Part shown: positions 18,348-26,989 of the stretch, piece by piece | Layout of the letters: each line of letters starts with the position of its first letter | How positions within the stretch are numbered: the first letter of the stretch is position 1 | Source of the DNA: Curvibacter delicatus NBRC 14919 | Lineage (GTDB): Bacteria > Pseudomonadota > Gammaproteobacteria > Burkholderiales > Burkholderiaceae_C | Direction: 5' to 3' | Assembly (NCBI RefSeq): GCF_001592265.1 | Contig: NZ_BCWP01000017.1 | Coordinates: 17,543 to 81,542, forward strand | Length of the DNA: 64,000 nucleotides | Notes under the pieces: generated by a model | Told to the model about the DNA's origin: nothing | Seen by the model: only the letters and a program-made list of their open reading frames with translations | Database searches by the model: none | Position numbers and translations under genes: made by a program

Positions 18348-19097
18348 TCACAGATACTTCTTGAACGTCGCCGACGCGATGCACACCGCGACGCCGAGCA
18401 GCGCCGCGCTGGGCAGCAGGATCAGCAGCGGATGCACGCTGACCGGCAGCGCGAGGTAAGTGACCCAGGGCAGCACCGCCAGCGGCATCAGGCTGGCTCT
18501 CGCCCGGTGGTAGACGAAGCCCGATTCGCGGCCGGCGCCGAAGCCGCGCACGTCGCGGCGCACGAGCCCGTCCACCAGGCCGGTGAAGGCCGCCATCAGG
18601 AACAGCGGCAAGGTCAGGACCAGCACCAGCAGCCGCACGAGGAACACCAGCACTGTGTACGCCGAGGCGATCAGGTAGCTCTCGACATGCACGTAGAGCT
18701 GACCGATGTAGTAGCGGAAGTCCTGCGCCTGGCTGCGCGCGCCGGCACGCGATTGCGCCGCCGCGTCGCGTATCCAGTCCAGCAGGCCCGTTTTCACGAA
18801 CAGTCCTTGGTAGGCCCACTCGACGAGCTGGAGGGCGCTGCGCCCCGGCTCCTGCACCAGCACGCTTTGCGTGAAATGCTCCGAGACCTGCGACAGCTCG
18901 TAGTTCAGCATGCCCTGCGCATGGCGCCAGCCCTGCTCGGGCCAGAAGAAGTGCATGCCGATGCACTCGATCGCGATGCACAGCACCAGCGAACCGGCCA
19001 ACACCCCGAACAGCCGGAACGGGAGCGTGATGAGGCCTGCGATCAGGCCCTGCTGGCGAACCTGCTGGCGCTGGACGGCGACGGCGGGGTCGCTCAT
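18348..19097 (-). CDS. ICE membrane protein, TIGR03747 family
   Basis: The 249-residue inner-membrane protein has about four hydrophobic segments (near 19-47, 140-172, 205-220 and 223-244). In this ICE family it always follows traD and is followed by RAQPRD, so the CBASS cargo has entered between two normally adjacent transfer genes. ATG 19097 overlaps the traD stop by 4 bp. Molecular role unknown. Confidence 0.88.
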   Translation of the reverse strand: MSDPAVAVQRQQVRQQGLIAGLITLPFRLFGVLAGSLVLCIAIECIGMHFFWPEQGWRHAQGMLNYELSQVSEHFTQSVLVQEPGRSALQLVEWAYQGLFVKTGLLDWIRDAAAQSRAGARSQAQDFRYYIGQLYVHVESYLIASAYTVLVFLVRLLVLVLTLPLFLMAAFTGLVDGLVRRDVRGFGAGRESGFVYHRARASLMPLAVLPWVTYLALPVSVHPLLILLPSAALLGVAVCIASATFKKYL

Positions 19098-21253
19098 GCC
19101 GTGGCCCCTTCATCCGCGCTGGCCATCTGCTTGAAGTCGGCCAGCAGATCGTCGGGCAGCGCCTGGTCCTGCAGGCCGGGAAGCCCCTTGTTGTCCCACC
19201 ACTCGCCGGCCTCGACGTAGTGCTGCCGCATGTAGCCGGCCAGTTCCTGCAGATCCTTGGGCATGGCCTCGTCGGGGTCGGGCGCCGGCAGTGGCATGCG
19301 CACCTTCCACAGGTGGCCGCCCTCGATCAGCGCGAAGCATTGGCCCTTGGGCAGGCCCACGACGTGCGCTGGTTCGATCAGCGGCACGCTGTTGCTGCTG
19401 ATGCGGTCCTGCGTGTTCGACGTGAAGGCGGTGTTGCCGGTCGGGTCTGAGCTGTCGGTGGCGCCGCTCATCACCGTCGTCGTGTAGACCTCGACCTTGG
19501 GCAGTTGGCGCGTCAGCAGTTCGGCCGTGGTGGTCTCGCGCACGCGCAGCATGAACAGGTTGTTGAAGTTGCCGACGACCTGGCCCGCCTTCGCGCGGTT
19601 GCCGATGCGCGCCTCGATGTCCGAGAGGGTCTGCGTGTAGGCCGTGACCTGGACGCCCGCGCCGCCGCCCTTGTTGACCATGGGTATGAACTCGTCGCCC
19701 ATGAGTTCGTTGAACTCGTCGGCATGGACGTTGATGGGCACCTTGATGCCCGTCGCGGCACCCGGCAGGCCGTCGTCGATGCCGAACTTGTAGATGTGAC
19801 CCGCGACGGATACGAGGTCGGAGAACATCGAATTGCCGACCGCCGCCGCGACTTCCGCGTCCGATAGTGCATCGAGGCCGACATAGACCACGGCCCGCTT
19901 CCTGATGATCTGCATCCAGTCGAAGATCGGGCGTGGGTCGGCGAGGTCCGAATAGTTCGGCGCCAGCAACTGCGCGATCTTGCCGGTGGTCAGCTTCTCC
20001 AGCAGCGGTAGGAGCGATGCGACGATCTTGTCGAAGTACGTCCTGTCGTAGCGCACCGCGCTGCGCAGGCCGTCGAGCACAGGGTCGTAGATGCGCACCT
20101 GCGACAGGTACTGCTCCAGCGCGACGACGCGCTTCTCGCGGCCGATCATGTTGCGCGGGATGTTCTTGTCGTTCAGCTTGGCTTCGAGCTGGACGATGAC
20201 CTCCCAGGCCTTGGGCTCGTTCCGGGCGAAGTAGTGCTGGGCGTACTCGATGAACAGCGCATCGATGTTGATGACATGGCGCTGGATCAGCAGGTAGTCG
20301 GGCCGCTGCCCCAGCTCGACCAACGCCCGCGCGATGATGTTGACGAAGCGCCAGGCGAACTCGCGGAACGCCGCGCTGTTGCCTTCACCGGAAAGCTGGC
20401 CGGCGATGCGCGTGGCAACTTCCGAGATGCGCCCGAAGCGTCCCACCGCGTTGTAGCGCGCGGAGATGTCCGGCCAGCCCAGGTGGAACACATAGAACTC
20501 GCCCTCGCGCCCGGCACGCTTGGCCTCCACGTACATGCGCTTCAGGAGGTCCGCATCGCCTTTGGGATCGAAGACGATCACGACCTCGTGCTGTCCGTTG
20601 AGCTTGCGCCGTATGTCCTGGGTGATGAACAGCTCGGCCAACCTCGTCTTGCCGACGCGGGTCGTACCTAACACCAGGCTATGGCCGACGCGCTCGGCCA
20701 ATGGCAGCGTGACGTCGACCTCGTGCGGTTCGATACCGTGTAGCCGCGGCATACCGCCCACCGGCGGCAGCGGACGCGCCGGGTTGAGCGGGTTGTCCCA
20801 GGCCAGGGCCTTCGCCATCTTGGACAACGGGTACGGCGCGAACTCCAGGCGCTCTTCCATGCGCCGCGCCATCCGGTAGATCGCCGTCGGCTCGACGTAG
20901 CGTCGGAACTCCGGCCGGTAGGTCTGCATCAGCCGGTGCGTGTGGCGCTGGTCCCAGCGAAAGCCCCGGCCGACGAAGAGCCGCTGCTGGCTGACCGGCA
21001 CGTCGCGGCTGGTCATCACATAGCGCGGCAGGCGCCGGATGTTGCGCCGGTAGCGCAAGATGGCCCAGGCGTCGTGCAAGCGCAGCGCGCCGAAGGTCAG
21101 GAAGGCCAGCGCGCTGCCCAGGCCCAGCAAGGGGCTCAGCGCGAGCGACCACGGGGCCACCAGGCACAGAAACGCGGCGCCCGCACAGACCGCGACGGTG
21201 TATAGCTCCACCGCTGGCCGCAGCAGGACTTCGACGGCTTGGGACTGGGCCAT
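19094..21253 (-). CDS. traD: Conjugative coupling factor TraD (VirD4-like ATPase)
   Basis: The 719-residue type IV coupling protein has two N-terminal membrane helices (about 18-34 and 40-58) and an FtsK/VirD4 ATPase domain with Walker A GTTRVGKT at 196-203 and VIVFDPKGDAD as a VirD4-type motif shortly after. It delivers the relaxase-DNA complex to the channel. A C-terminal acidic tail ends in ADEGATA. Length and motifs agree with the SXT/ICEclc TraD family. It starts 20 bp past the TIGR03765 stop. Confidence 0.95.
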   Translation of the reverse strand: MAQSQAVEVLLRPAVELYTVAVCAGAAFLCLVAPWSLALSPLLGLGSALAFLTFGALRLHDAWAILRYRRNIRRLPRYVMTSRDVPVSQQRLFVGRGFRWDQRHTHRLMQTYRPEFRRYVEPTAIYRMARRMEERLEFAPYPLSKMAKALAWDNPLNPARPLPPVGGMPRLHGIEPHEVDVTLPLAERVGHSLVLGTTRVGKTRLAELFITQDIRRKLNGQHEVVIVFDPKGDADLLKRMYVEAKRAGREGEFYVFHLGWPDISARYNAVGRFGRISEVATRIAGQLSGEGNSAAFREFAWRFVNIIARALVELGQRPDYLLIQRHVINIDALFIEYAQHYFARNEPKAWEVIVQLEAKLNDKNIPRNMIGREKRVVALEQYLSQVRIYDPVLDGLRSAVRYDRTYFDKIVASLLPLLEKLTTGKIAQLLAPNYSDLADPRPIFDWMQIIRKRAVVYVGLDALSDAEVAAAVGNSMFSDLVSVAGHIYKFGIDDGLPGAATGIKVPINVHADEFNELMGDEFIPMVNKGGGAGVQVTAYTQTLSDIEARIGNRAKAGQVVGNFNNLFMLRVRETTTAELLTRQLPKVEVYTTTVMSGATDSSDPTGNTAFTSNTQDRISSNSVPLIEPAHVVGLPKGQCFALIEGGHLWKVRMPLPAPDPDEAMPKDLQELAGYMRQHYVEAGEWWDNKGLPGLQDQALPDDLLADFKQMASADEGATA

Positions 21254-21273
21254 GGCGGGCGCTTCACGTCACG

Positions 21274-21840
21274 TCAGGGCTCGATGCCCGTGGCGGTGAT
21301 CAGCACCGGGTAGTGCTTGATGCCCAGGCGTTGCGCCAGGTCGTCGCCCGAGACGGGCAACAGCACTAAGCCCGGCGCGAGGCGGCGCAGCGCGGCCAGT
21401 GCTTCGGGTGTCGCGACGTTGACCACCAGCCCCACGGCGCGCAGCGCCTGTAAGTCCTTGCCCCGCTGTTGGAGCCAGTCGCGCGAGCGGTCGTCGTCGC
21501 CGACCAGGAACAGCGGCGTCAGGCCCGGCGCGCGGATCACGCGGCGCGGCTCGTCGCCGGGTGTCAGCCGCATCGAGCGCACCGGCAGCATGGCCGCCTC
21601 GGCATCGGTCGGGCCGCCAATGCGCGGCCTGGATTGCGGCGCTGGTTGCGGCGTGGCTGGCTGACTGGGCTGCGCATCCTGCGGGTTCAAGGCCCGGTAG
21701 TGCGGCAGTGCCGAGCTGCCGCCCTTGTCCTCGACGACGATCAACGGCGGGGAGCTGCTCTTGATGACCGGGCCGCGGCCCTGTGCGTGGGCCGTGGCGG
21801 CCAGCAGTGCCGCCATGGCGGCAAGGAGGATGCGGTTCAT
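21274..21840 (-). CDS. ICE conjugation protein, TIGR03765 family
   Basis: The 188-residue exported protein has a signal peptide ending ATAHA (residue 19), a Pro/Gln-rich segment (45-72), and a C-terminal region with LFLVGDDDRSRDWLQQR and a VLITATGIEP end. It is conserved next to traD and the lytic transglycosylase in this ICE family. Function unknown. ATG 21840 overlaps the transglycosylase stop (ATGA). Confidence 0.88.
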   Translation of the reverse strand: MNRILLAAMAALLAATAHAQGRGPVIKSSSPPLIVVEDKGGSSALPHYRALNPQDAQPSQPATPQPAPQSRPRIGGPTDAEAAMLPVRSMRLTPGDEPRRVIRAPGLTPLFLVGDDDRSRDWLQQRGKDLQALRAVGLVVNVATPEALAALRRLAPGLVLLPVSGDDLAQRLGIKHYPVLITATGIEP

Positions 21841-22436
21841 GACATGGGGCTCCGGGCAGTGGGAAGTGCAGCGCCCGGCCCGAGCACGCGGGTCAGGTGC
21901 TGGTGGACACAGCGGCGGTAGCGGGCGGCAGGCGCCCCGCCCGCGGGGCGGTGGTAGCGGCCGATGGCGATCAACCAGTCCTCGCCCGGCGTGTGCTGCT
22001 CCTGCAGGATTTCCGCGGCGATGGCGAGGTTGCGGTACGGGTCGAGCAGTTCGCAGGGATGCTCGTAGCGCTGCGCGTGGTAGCCGAGGTTGACTTGGCC
22101 GAGTCCGGCGTCGATGCGATTGGCCGGCACGCGGGCGAGCGCCTGGCGAATGCCGGCGCAGGCCCCGGCCCGTGTGGCGTAGCGTTCGGCGCGGCCGGCG
22201 ACGTTGAGCGTCCAAGGCCAGGGGATCAGGCGGCCACGCAGCCGCGCGCCGCTCTCCTGCAGCGCCACCGCGTACAGCACCGGCGACGGCACACCCGCCT
22301 GCTGGGCGGCGAGCTGGTAGGCGGGTGGTGGCACCTCCTGGCCGAAGGCGATGGCCGTGCAGGCGCAGAGCACCAGGGCCACTGCCGCGCGGCCGGCGCG
22401 GCGAGCCAAACTCGATGCCGCTATTGGCGCTGCCAT
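21837..22436 (-). CDS. Lytic transglycosylase (SLT domain), transfer-associated
   Basis: The 199-residue secreted protein has a signal peptide (to about Phe31) followed by a small SLT goose-lysozyme-like domain with catalytic Glu61 in an ALQESG context and a DAGLGQVNLGYH motif. It opens peptidoglycan locally for the transfer channel, like VirB1/PilT-type proteins. It overlaps TIGR03759 by 16 bp and TIGR03765 by 4 bp. Confidence 0.9.
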   Translation of the reverse strand: MAAPIAASSLARRAGRAAVALVLCACTAIAFGQEVPPPAYQLAAQQAGVPSPVLYAVALQESGARLRGRLIPWPWTLNVAGRAERYATRAGACAGIRQALARVPANRIDAGLGQVNLGYHAQRYEHPCELLDPYRNLAIAAEILQEQHTPGEDWLIAIGRYHRPAGGAPAARYRRCVHQHLTRVLGPGAALPTARSPMS

Positions 22437-23152
22437 TGGCCGTTGACCTCGCGCACCACGGCGGGCAGATCGCCGGGCAGGCCGAGTGACAGCCAGCGCC
22501 CGGCGTCATGGTTGAGCGTGATGGCGCGCGAGCGCACGCGGCCGGCGTCGATGCCAGCCTGCGTCGCCCACTGGCGGATGCGGGCGTCCTCCTGGCGGCT
22601 GCCGACCATGTAGAGGTCGAAGGCGGTGCCGGCCACCTGCAGCTGGCGCACGCGCTGCTCGCACGACGGGCACTCGGCCTTCACGAAAACCGCCAGCCGG
22701 CCCGAGCCCCGGTTGCCGGCGCCCGGCGCCTTCGCACCCGGCATGTTCACGCGCTGCTGTCCCGGATAGAGCCGCTTCCACGCCGCGTCGTAGGCCCGCT
22801 GGTAGGCCAGCGTCTTGCCCACGCGCTTCGATTCCGCCTGCACCTGCAGCTCCGCATAGCGGTTGCGTTCCTCGTCGCTGCGCGCCTCGATGCCCAGCGC
22901 CGTGAGCGGATCGAGGTTCGGGGAATAGATGCCCAGCGGCCCCTGCATCAGTTGGCGGTAGCGCGCCCACTCATCGGAGCGCAGGCCCCAATCGCGCGCC
23001 AGCCGTTCGTCCAGCGCGGCGTCGCTGCTGTTCTGAATCTGGGCGGGCACCGTGCGCGAGGACGCGACCGGCGCCGACTGTGCCGAGGCCGTGCCTGCCG
23101 TTCCTGCGACAGCGGCGAGGATGGCGGCGAAGCAGATCGCGGCGTGCTTCAT
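22421..23152 (-). CDS. ICE conjugation protein, TIGR03759 family
   Basis: The 243-residue exported protein has a signal peptide ending TASAQ (about residue 24). The C-terminal part looks like a thioredoxin-like fold with a CPSC pair (161-164), compatible with a periplasmic redox or assembly function. The N-terminal part is helical with many charged residues (RSDEERNRYAELQ). Family conserved upstream of traD in ICEclc-type elements. Confidence 0.88.
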   Translation of the reverse strand: MKHAAICFAAILAAVAGTAGTASAQSAPVASSRTVPAQIQNSSDAALDERLARDWGLRSDEWARYRQLMQGPLGIYSPNLDPLTALGIEARSDEERNRYAELQVQAESKRVGKTLAYQRAYDAAWKRLYPGQQRVNMPGAKAPGAGNRGSGRLAVFVKAECPSCEQRVRQLQVAGTAFDLYMVGSRQEDARIRQWATQAGIDAGRVRSRAITLNHDAGRWLSLGLPGDLPAVVREVNGQWQRQ

Positions 23153-23161
23153 GGCCGGCCC

Positions 23162-23806
23162 CTACGGCAGCGCGAGGCGCTGGGTCTGGCCGTCCACGCG
23201 GAACACGGCGGCGCGTGCCTCGATCGCCAGCAGATGCCACGCGCCCACGGCATCGCCTTCGCGCAGCAGCCACACGTCCAGCACCGACGACGCCTTGGGT
23301 GCCGTCACCGACAGGAAGCGCTCGCCGCCGCGCAGCTCCACACCCACGACGTGGAATGGCGGTTCGGGCACCTTGGGCTTGGCCGGCTCGGCGGTGCGCT
23401 GGGGTGCTGCGGCAGGCGCGGCGGTTCGCTTCATGCGGGCTTCGATGTCGCCCACGCGGGCCTGCAGCGCCTGCACGTCGCCGGCATGGGCGTCTGTGGC
23501 CTGGGCCTGCTCCACCTGTGCCAGGCGTTCGTCCAGCGCCTTGCGGGTGGCCTCGAAGTCGGGCTGGGTGACAGGCTTGGGCTGATTCTTCGAGGTCGCC
23601 GCCTGCTGTTCGAGTTCGGCGACGCGCGTGTTGAGCGCCTGCACGTGCGCGTCCTGGGCGCTGGCCTGGCTCTGCTCGCTCAGGCGCGACAGGCCCACGC
23701 TGTTGACCACCGCGAGGATGCTCACGAGCAGCAGCCACGCGGCCGCTGTGATCTTCAACCAGCGCGCGCGGCCGGCATTCTCGTCGGGAAGCTGCGGGAT
23801 GGTCAT
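23162..23806 (-). CDS. Transfer-region membrane protein with coiled coil
   Basis: The 214-residue protein has one transmembrane helix (about residues 17-37), then a coiled-coil periplasmic region (40-125, heptad-like Leu/Val/Ala with many Gln/Glu) and a compact C-terminal domain rich in beta strands. It lies between PilL and TIGR03759 with overlapping or near-overlapping ends, so it belongs to the same pilus/transfer unit. No exact family is recognised. Confidence 0.8.
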   Translation of the reverse strand: MTIPQLPDENAGRARWLKITAAAWLLLVSILAVVNSVGLSRLSEQSQASAQDAHVQALNTRVAELEQQAATSKNQPKPVTQPDFEATRKALDERLAQVEQAQATDAHAGDVQALQARVGDIEARMKRTAAPAAAPQRTAEPAKPKVPEPPFHVVGVELRGGERFLSVTAPKASSVLDVWLLREGDAVGAWHLLAIEARAAVFRVDGQTQRLALP

Positions 23807-24414
23807 GGCTGGGCCTCCTGGGGCACATGGGGATCGGCGGGTTCGTCGGCCGGCGCGCTCGGTGCCGGAGGCGCGGGAATCGGGCTTGCACTCGGCGCAC
23901 GCGCAGTCGTCACGCGCGCGAAGCACACCGCGCGCGCAGCGTCATCGACGGACAACTCCCAGGCCGGCCCGGCGAGCGCCAGCAAGGCATCGCGCAACGG
24001 CAGTGGCCCGAGCCGCAGATGCGCCGCCGGCAGCGGCAGCGTGAACAGCGAAGCGGCGTCCGGCGCGTCGCAAAGGCGGTAGCCGGTGCGCAGCAGCACG
24101 TGCCGTAGCGCATCGCCGACGCTCGCGTCCAAGGTCGGCGGAATCGAAATCTCGATCACCTGCCGCAGCAGGTCGCGCTGCGCCGGCTCGGGCACCATCT
24201 CGACCAGCGTGTAGCGCCCGTAGCGCGCCACCGGGATCAGGTTCGGCTCAGACTCCGGGGCGATGGCCCTGACAAACGCCGAAGGCTCGGGCGCGGTGGC
24301 AGCGGCCGTCGGGGGATTCGCCACGCCCGTGGTGGCGCAGCCGGCCATCAGTACGCAGCCGGCGAGCAATGCAGGCACAGCCAGGCGGTGGGCGACGCAG
24401 GTGAGTGGTTGCAT
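23803..24414 (-). CDS. pilL: PilL-like lipoprotein of the ICE (TIGR03748)
   Basis: The 203-residue precursor carries a lipobox (LMAGC, Cys about residue 25). The mature part contains the PilL N-terminal domain (PVARYGRYTLVEMVPEPAQRDLL, then DASVGDALRHVLLRTGYRL), also seen in secretin-associated proteins that bind peptidoglycan or the outer membrane. The C-terminus is Pro/Ala-rich. ATG 24414 is preceded by GGGAA. It is the promoter-proximal gene of the traD unit, starting 160 bp from the helicase stop. Confidence 0.85.
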   Translation of the reverse strand: MQPLTCVAHRLAVPALLAGCVLMAGCATTGVANPPTAAATAPEPSAFVRAIAPESEPNLIPVARYGRYTLVEMVPEPAQRDLLRQVIEISIPPTLDASVGDALRHVLLRTGYRLCDAPDAASLFTLPLPAAHLRLGPLPLRDALLALAGPAWELSVDDAARAVCFARVTTARAPSASPIPAPPAPSAPADEPADPHVPQEAQP

Positions 24415-24527
24415 GGGGCAAGTTCCCTGGAACACGGAGCCCTCACCATCGCCGCCGCGAAGCGTTCGGGCAGCAAACAAAGGGAACTGGCAGGCGCCCG
24501 ACTTCATCGCGCGCCATCGATGCACGG

Positions 24528-24561
24528 AAAAAAGAAGCCGGCGCCCCGAAGGGCAGCCGGC
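24528..24561 (-). terminator. Rho-independent terminator after the helicase gene
   Basis: The minus-strand sequence folds as GCCGGC-T-GCCC, a TTCG tetraloop, GGGC-GCCGGC (24537-24561), followed by a T-rich run (TTCTTTTTT). It is 14 bp past the helicase stop and isolates that gene from the pilL-traD unit. Confidence 0.85.
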
Positions 24562-24574
24562 GTGGGTGGGTGGA

Positions 24575-26857
24575 TCAGGCCGCGACGAGTTGCCGGGCCA
24601 GTGCTACCTCGACGGAATCACCGTCCTGGTTCAGCACGTCCAATCCCGACTCGGGCACGTCTCCCGACGTGCTCTGCGAGACCATGATCTTTCGCGCCAT
24701 CAGCCCCAGGCAGGTCATCTGCGAGGAAGCCGCATAGCCGAGGTAGATCACGAGAACCGGCAGCTTCTGGCCGATGCGCCATGAGCGCCGGGCCGCCTGC
24801 TGCAGGCTGTAGACGTTGTAGCCCGACTGCATGAACACGATCGTCGGAAACTCCAACAGGTCGAGACCCGTCTTGACCAGCTCCGGGTTCGTGATCAGCA
24901 CGTCGATGCCGCGGTCCAACTGCTCGGCGATCCAGTCCTCGCGGCGGGAGGCATCCACGCTTGCGCGCAGCACCGCCACCTTGAAGCCTTCCTGCTCCAG
25001 CAGCACCTTCAGGCGCGACGTGGTGTCGCGCGTGCCGGTGTAGACCGAATAGACCAGCGTCTTGCGACCCGCAGACTTCTCCTGCTTGCAGATCTCGATC
25101 AGCTCGCGCTCCTTGGGCATCACCTCCAGCTCGTTGAACTGAGCCGGAACGAAGGCCAAGGTCTGGCGCGTGCGCGGGTGCACCACCGCCTCCGACCGGA
25201 AGCAGCAATCCGGCCAGGCCAGCAGCACGTTGAGGACCACGCCGAGCAGCGTCGTGTCGCGCTTCGCCAGCGCTTCTTTCAGCGCTGTGGTCAGCCGACC
25301 TGACAGATCGCGATAGGCCGCGGCTTGCGCCGTGTCCATCGCCACCTCGCGGAACTCCTCGTCGTAGGGCGACAGCACATTGCCGCCGATGTCCTTCAAC
25401 TTGAGGAAGACCGTGAACGGCAGCACGCAACGCAGCACGCCCTTCGGGCCGAAGCCCGGCGCCTTGACGGTGCGCACCGAAATCTTGTTGCCCTTGGCCG
25501 TCTTGTGCGCCGTGCCGGTGCTCTCGGAATAGATGTCCTTGAGGACGCCGTGATCGCGCATGAACGCCATCGCGGCCGAGGTCATGCTGCCGCTCTTGGT
25601 CGGGCGGTAGCCATCTTCGATCATTCGCCCCGGCAGGGCTCGGAACAGCAGGTGGAAAAGGTCGTCGCCGTAGCCGCCCATCAGCGTGCCGGTGAGCAGC
25701 AGCGTCTTGCGTGCCTTGGCCGCCAACACCCCCATCGCTTGGCCCTGTGCGGAGCCGCCGTTCTTGTACTCGTGCGCCTCGTCGGCGATGAGCAGGTCGA
25801 ACGTGCCTTGCGGCAGGTAGCGCTTGATGAACTCGGACGGCTGGTAGCCGCCCTCGCCGAAGCCGAACTCCATGTTCGCCATCGCCCGCTCCATGCGGTG
25901 CGCTTGGCGATCCGAGAAGACCAGCTCGCCGTTGGCATCCATGAGGTTGATGAACTCGTGGATGTTGTCGCCGAGCATGGACGCCAGGAAGGAGTCGCCG
26001 AACTTGCGCATCAGCTTCTGCGCGGTGACTTCCCCGATGGTCGGGATGCGCTGCAAGGCTTTGAAGACGGCCGTGGACTGGTCGCTGGCGGACAGGCTCC
26101 TCGGTCGCATCAGCGTCCACAGCGGTGCGGCGCAATGGCTGCACCGGCGGCGGTAGTCCTCGGCTTCGAGTTCGACCGGGTTGATCGGCTCGCCGTCGAG
26201 GTTGGTGATGACCTGGCCGCAGTCCGGGCATGCGCCTACTTCGCCGTGCCGCGTGCGCCGCACGTTGAAGACGGGCTTCCAGTGGAAACCCATGCGCATC
26301 CGCACGCGCCCGAGCACGAAGAACTCCTGGCCGCGCGCCGGTACGCCCAACTGCTCGCGCAGCTTGATGAGCTTGACCAGCGTGTCCGGGCCGTTGAGCA
26401 CCCAGACCTTGGCACCGGCCACCGTCTCCTGGATTTCGCGGCGCCACTTGTAGACCAGGTGGGGCGGCGACAGCACCAGAGTGCGGCGGTAGCCTTCGGC
26501 GTGCAGCACGGCGGCCGTGGCGATGCCGACGGTCGTCTTGCCGCAGCCCATCTCGCCATTGACGATCGCGGCGCGTTCGCCACGGTCGGCCAACAGCTCG
26601 GTGACGGCATGTACCACCTCGGCCTGCGCCTGGAACAGCTTGCGCTTGAGACTGGCCAGCACGAGCTGGCGGTGCGACCGGGCCTGGCCGGTGTAGACGG
26701 GAGGGTTGGCGCGGTTGAGCGAATCCAGCAGCTCGTCGCCGAACTCGGCGACGAAATCCTGAAGGCTCAAGGCCAAGGGAGAAGCGGCCGCTTCGAGCAG
26801 GTCGCCCTGGATGGGCGTGCTGTCGGCGGCGGGAACAACGTCGGTATCGAGGGACAT
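24575..26857 (-). CDS. DEAD/SNF2-like superfamily 2 helicase of the ICE
   Basis: The 760-residue protein has Walker A GEMGCGKTT (101-109), Walker B ADEAHEYKNG near residue 353 (DEAH), the TGT motif (LLTGTL) and an SNF2-like motif VI (QQAARRSWRIGQ) near residue 700. A four-cysteine zinc knuckle (CPDC and CSHC, about 210-250) interrupts the first RecA lobe. The build resembles strawberry-notch/SNF2 translocases of phages and ICEs. It probably acts on ICE or invading DNA together with the methyltransferase downstream of its promoter side. Start 26857 follows TTTGGAG. Confidence 0.88.
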   Translation of the reverse strand: MSLDTDVVPAADSTPIQGDLLEAAASPLALSLQDFVAEFGDELLDSLNRANPPVYTGQARSHRQLVLASLKRKLFQAQAEVVHAVTELLADRGERAAIVNGEMGCGKTTVGIATAAVLHAEGYRRTLVLSPPHLVYKWRREIQETVAGAKVWVLNGPDTLVKLIKLREQLGVPARGQEFFVLGRVRMRMGFHWKPVFNVRRTRHGEVGACPDCGQVITNLDGEPINPVELEAEDYRRRCSHCAAPLWTLMRPRSLSASDQSTAVFKALQRIPTIGEVTAQKLMRKFGDSFLASMLGDNIHEFINLMDANGELVFSDRQAHRMERAMANMEFGFGEGGYQPSEFIKRYLPQGTFDLLIADEAHEYKNGGSAQGQAMGVLAAKARKTLLLTGTLMGGYGDDLFHLLFRALPGRMIEDGYRPTKSGSMTSAAMAFMRDHGVLKDIYSESTGTAHKTAKGNKISVRTVKAPGFGPKGVLRCVLPFTVFLKLKDIGGNVLSPYDEEFREVAMDTAQAAAYRDLSGRLTTALKEALAKRDTTLLGVVLNVLLAWPDCCFRSEAVVHPRTRQTLAFVPAQFNELEVMPKERELIEICKQEKSAGRKTLVYSVYTGTRDTTSRLKVLLEQEGFKVAVLRASVDASRREDWIAEQLDRGIDVLITNPELVKTGLDLLEFPTIVFMQSGYNVYSLQQAARRSWRIGQKLPVLVIYLGYAASSQMTCLGLMARKIMVSQSTSGDVPESGLDVLNQDGDSVEVALARQLVAA

Positions 26858-26989
26858 GGTGATGCTCCAAAGAAAATGGGGCATGCACCTCCCCTGCGGG
26901 GCGATGGCATGCCCCGGGGTGGGAAGAGGGGAACGGCGCGAAGCCGCAGTGGAAGAACAGATCGACGGCGAACCGTCAGGGAACAGCGA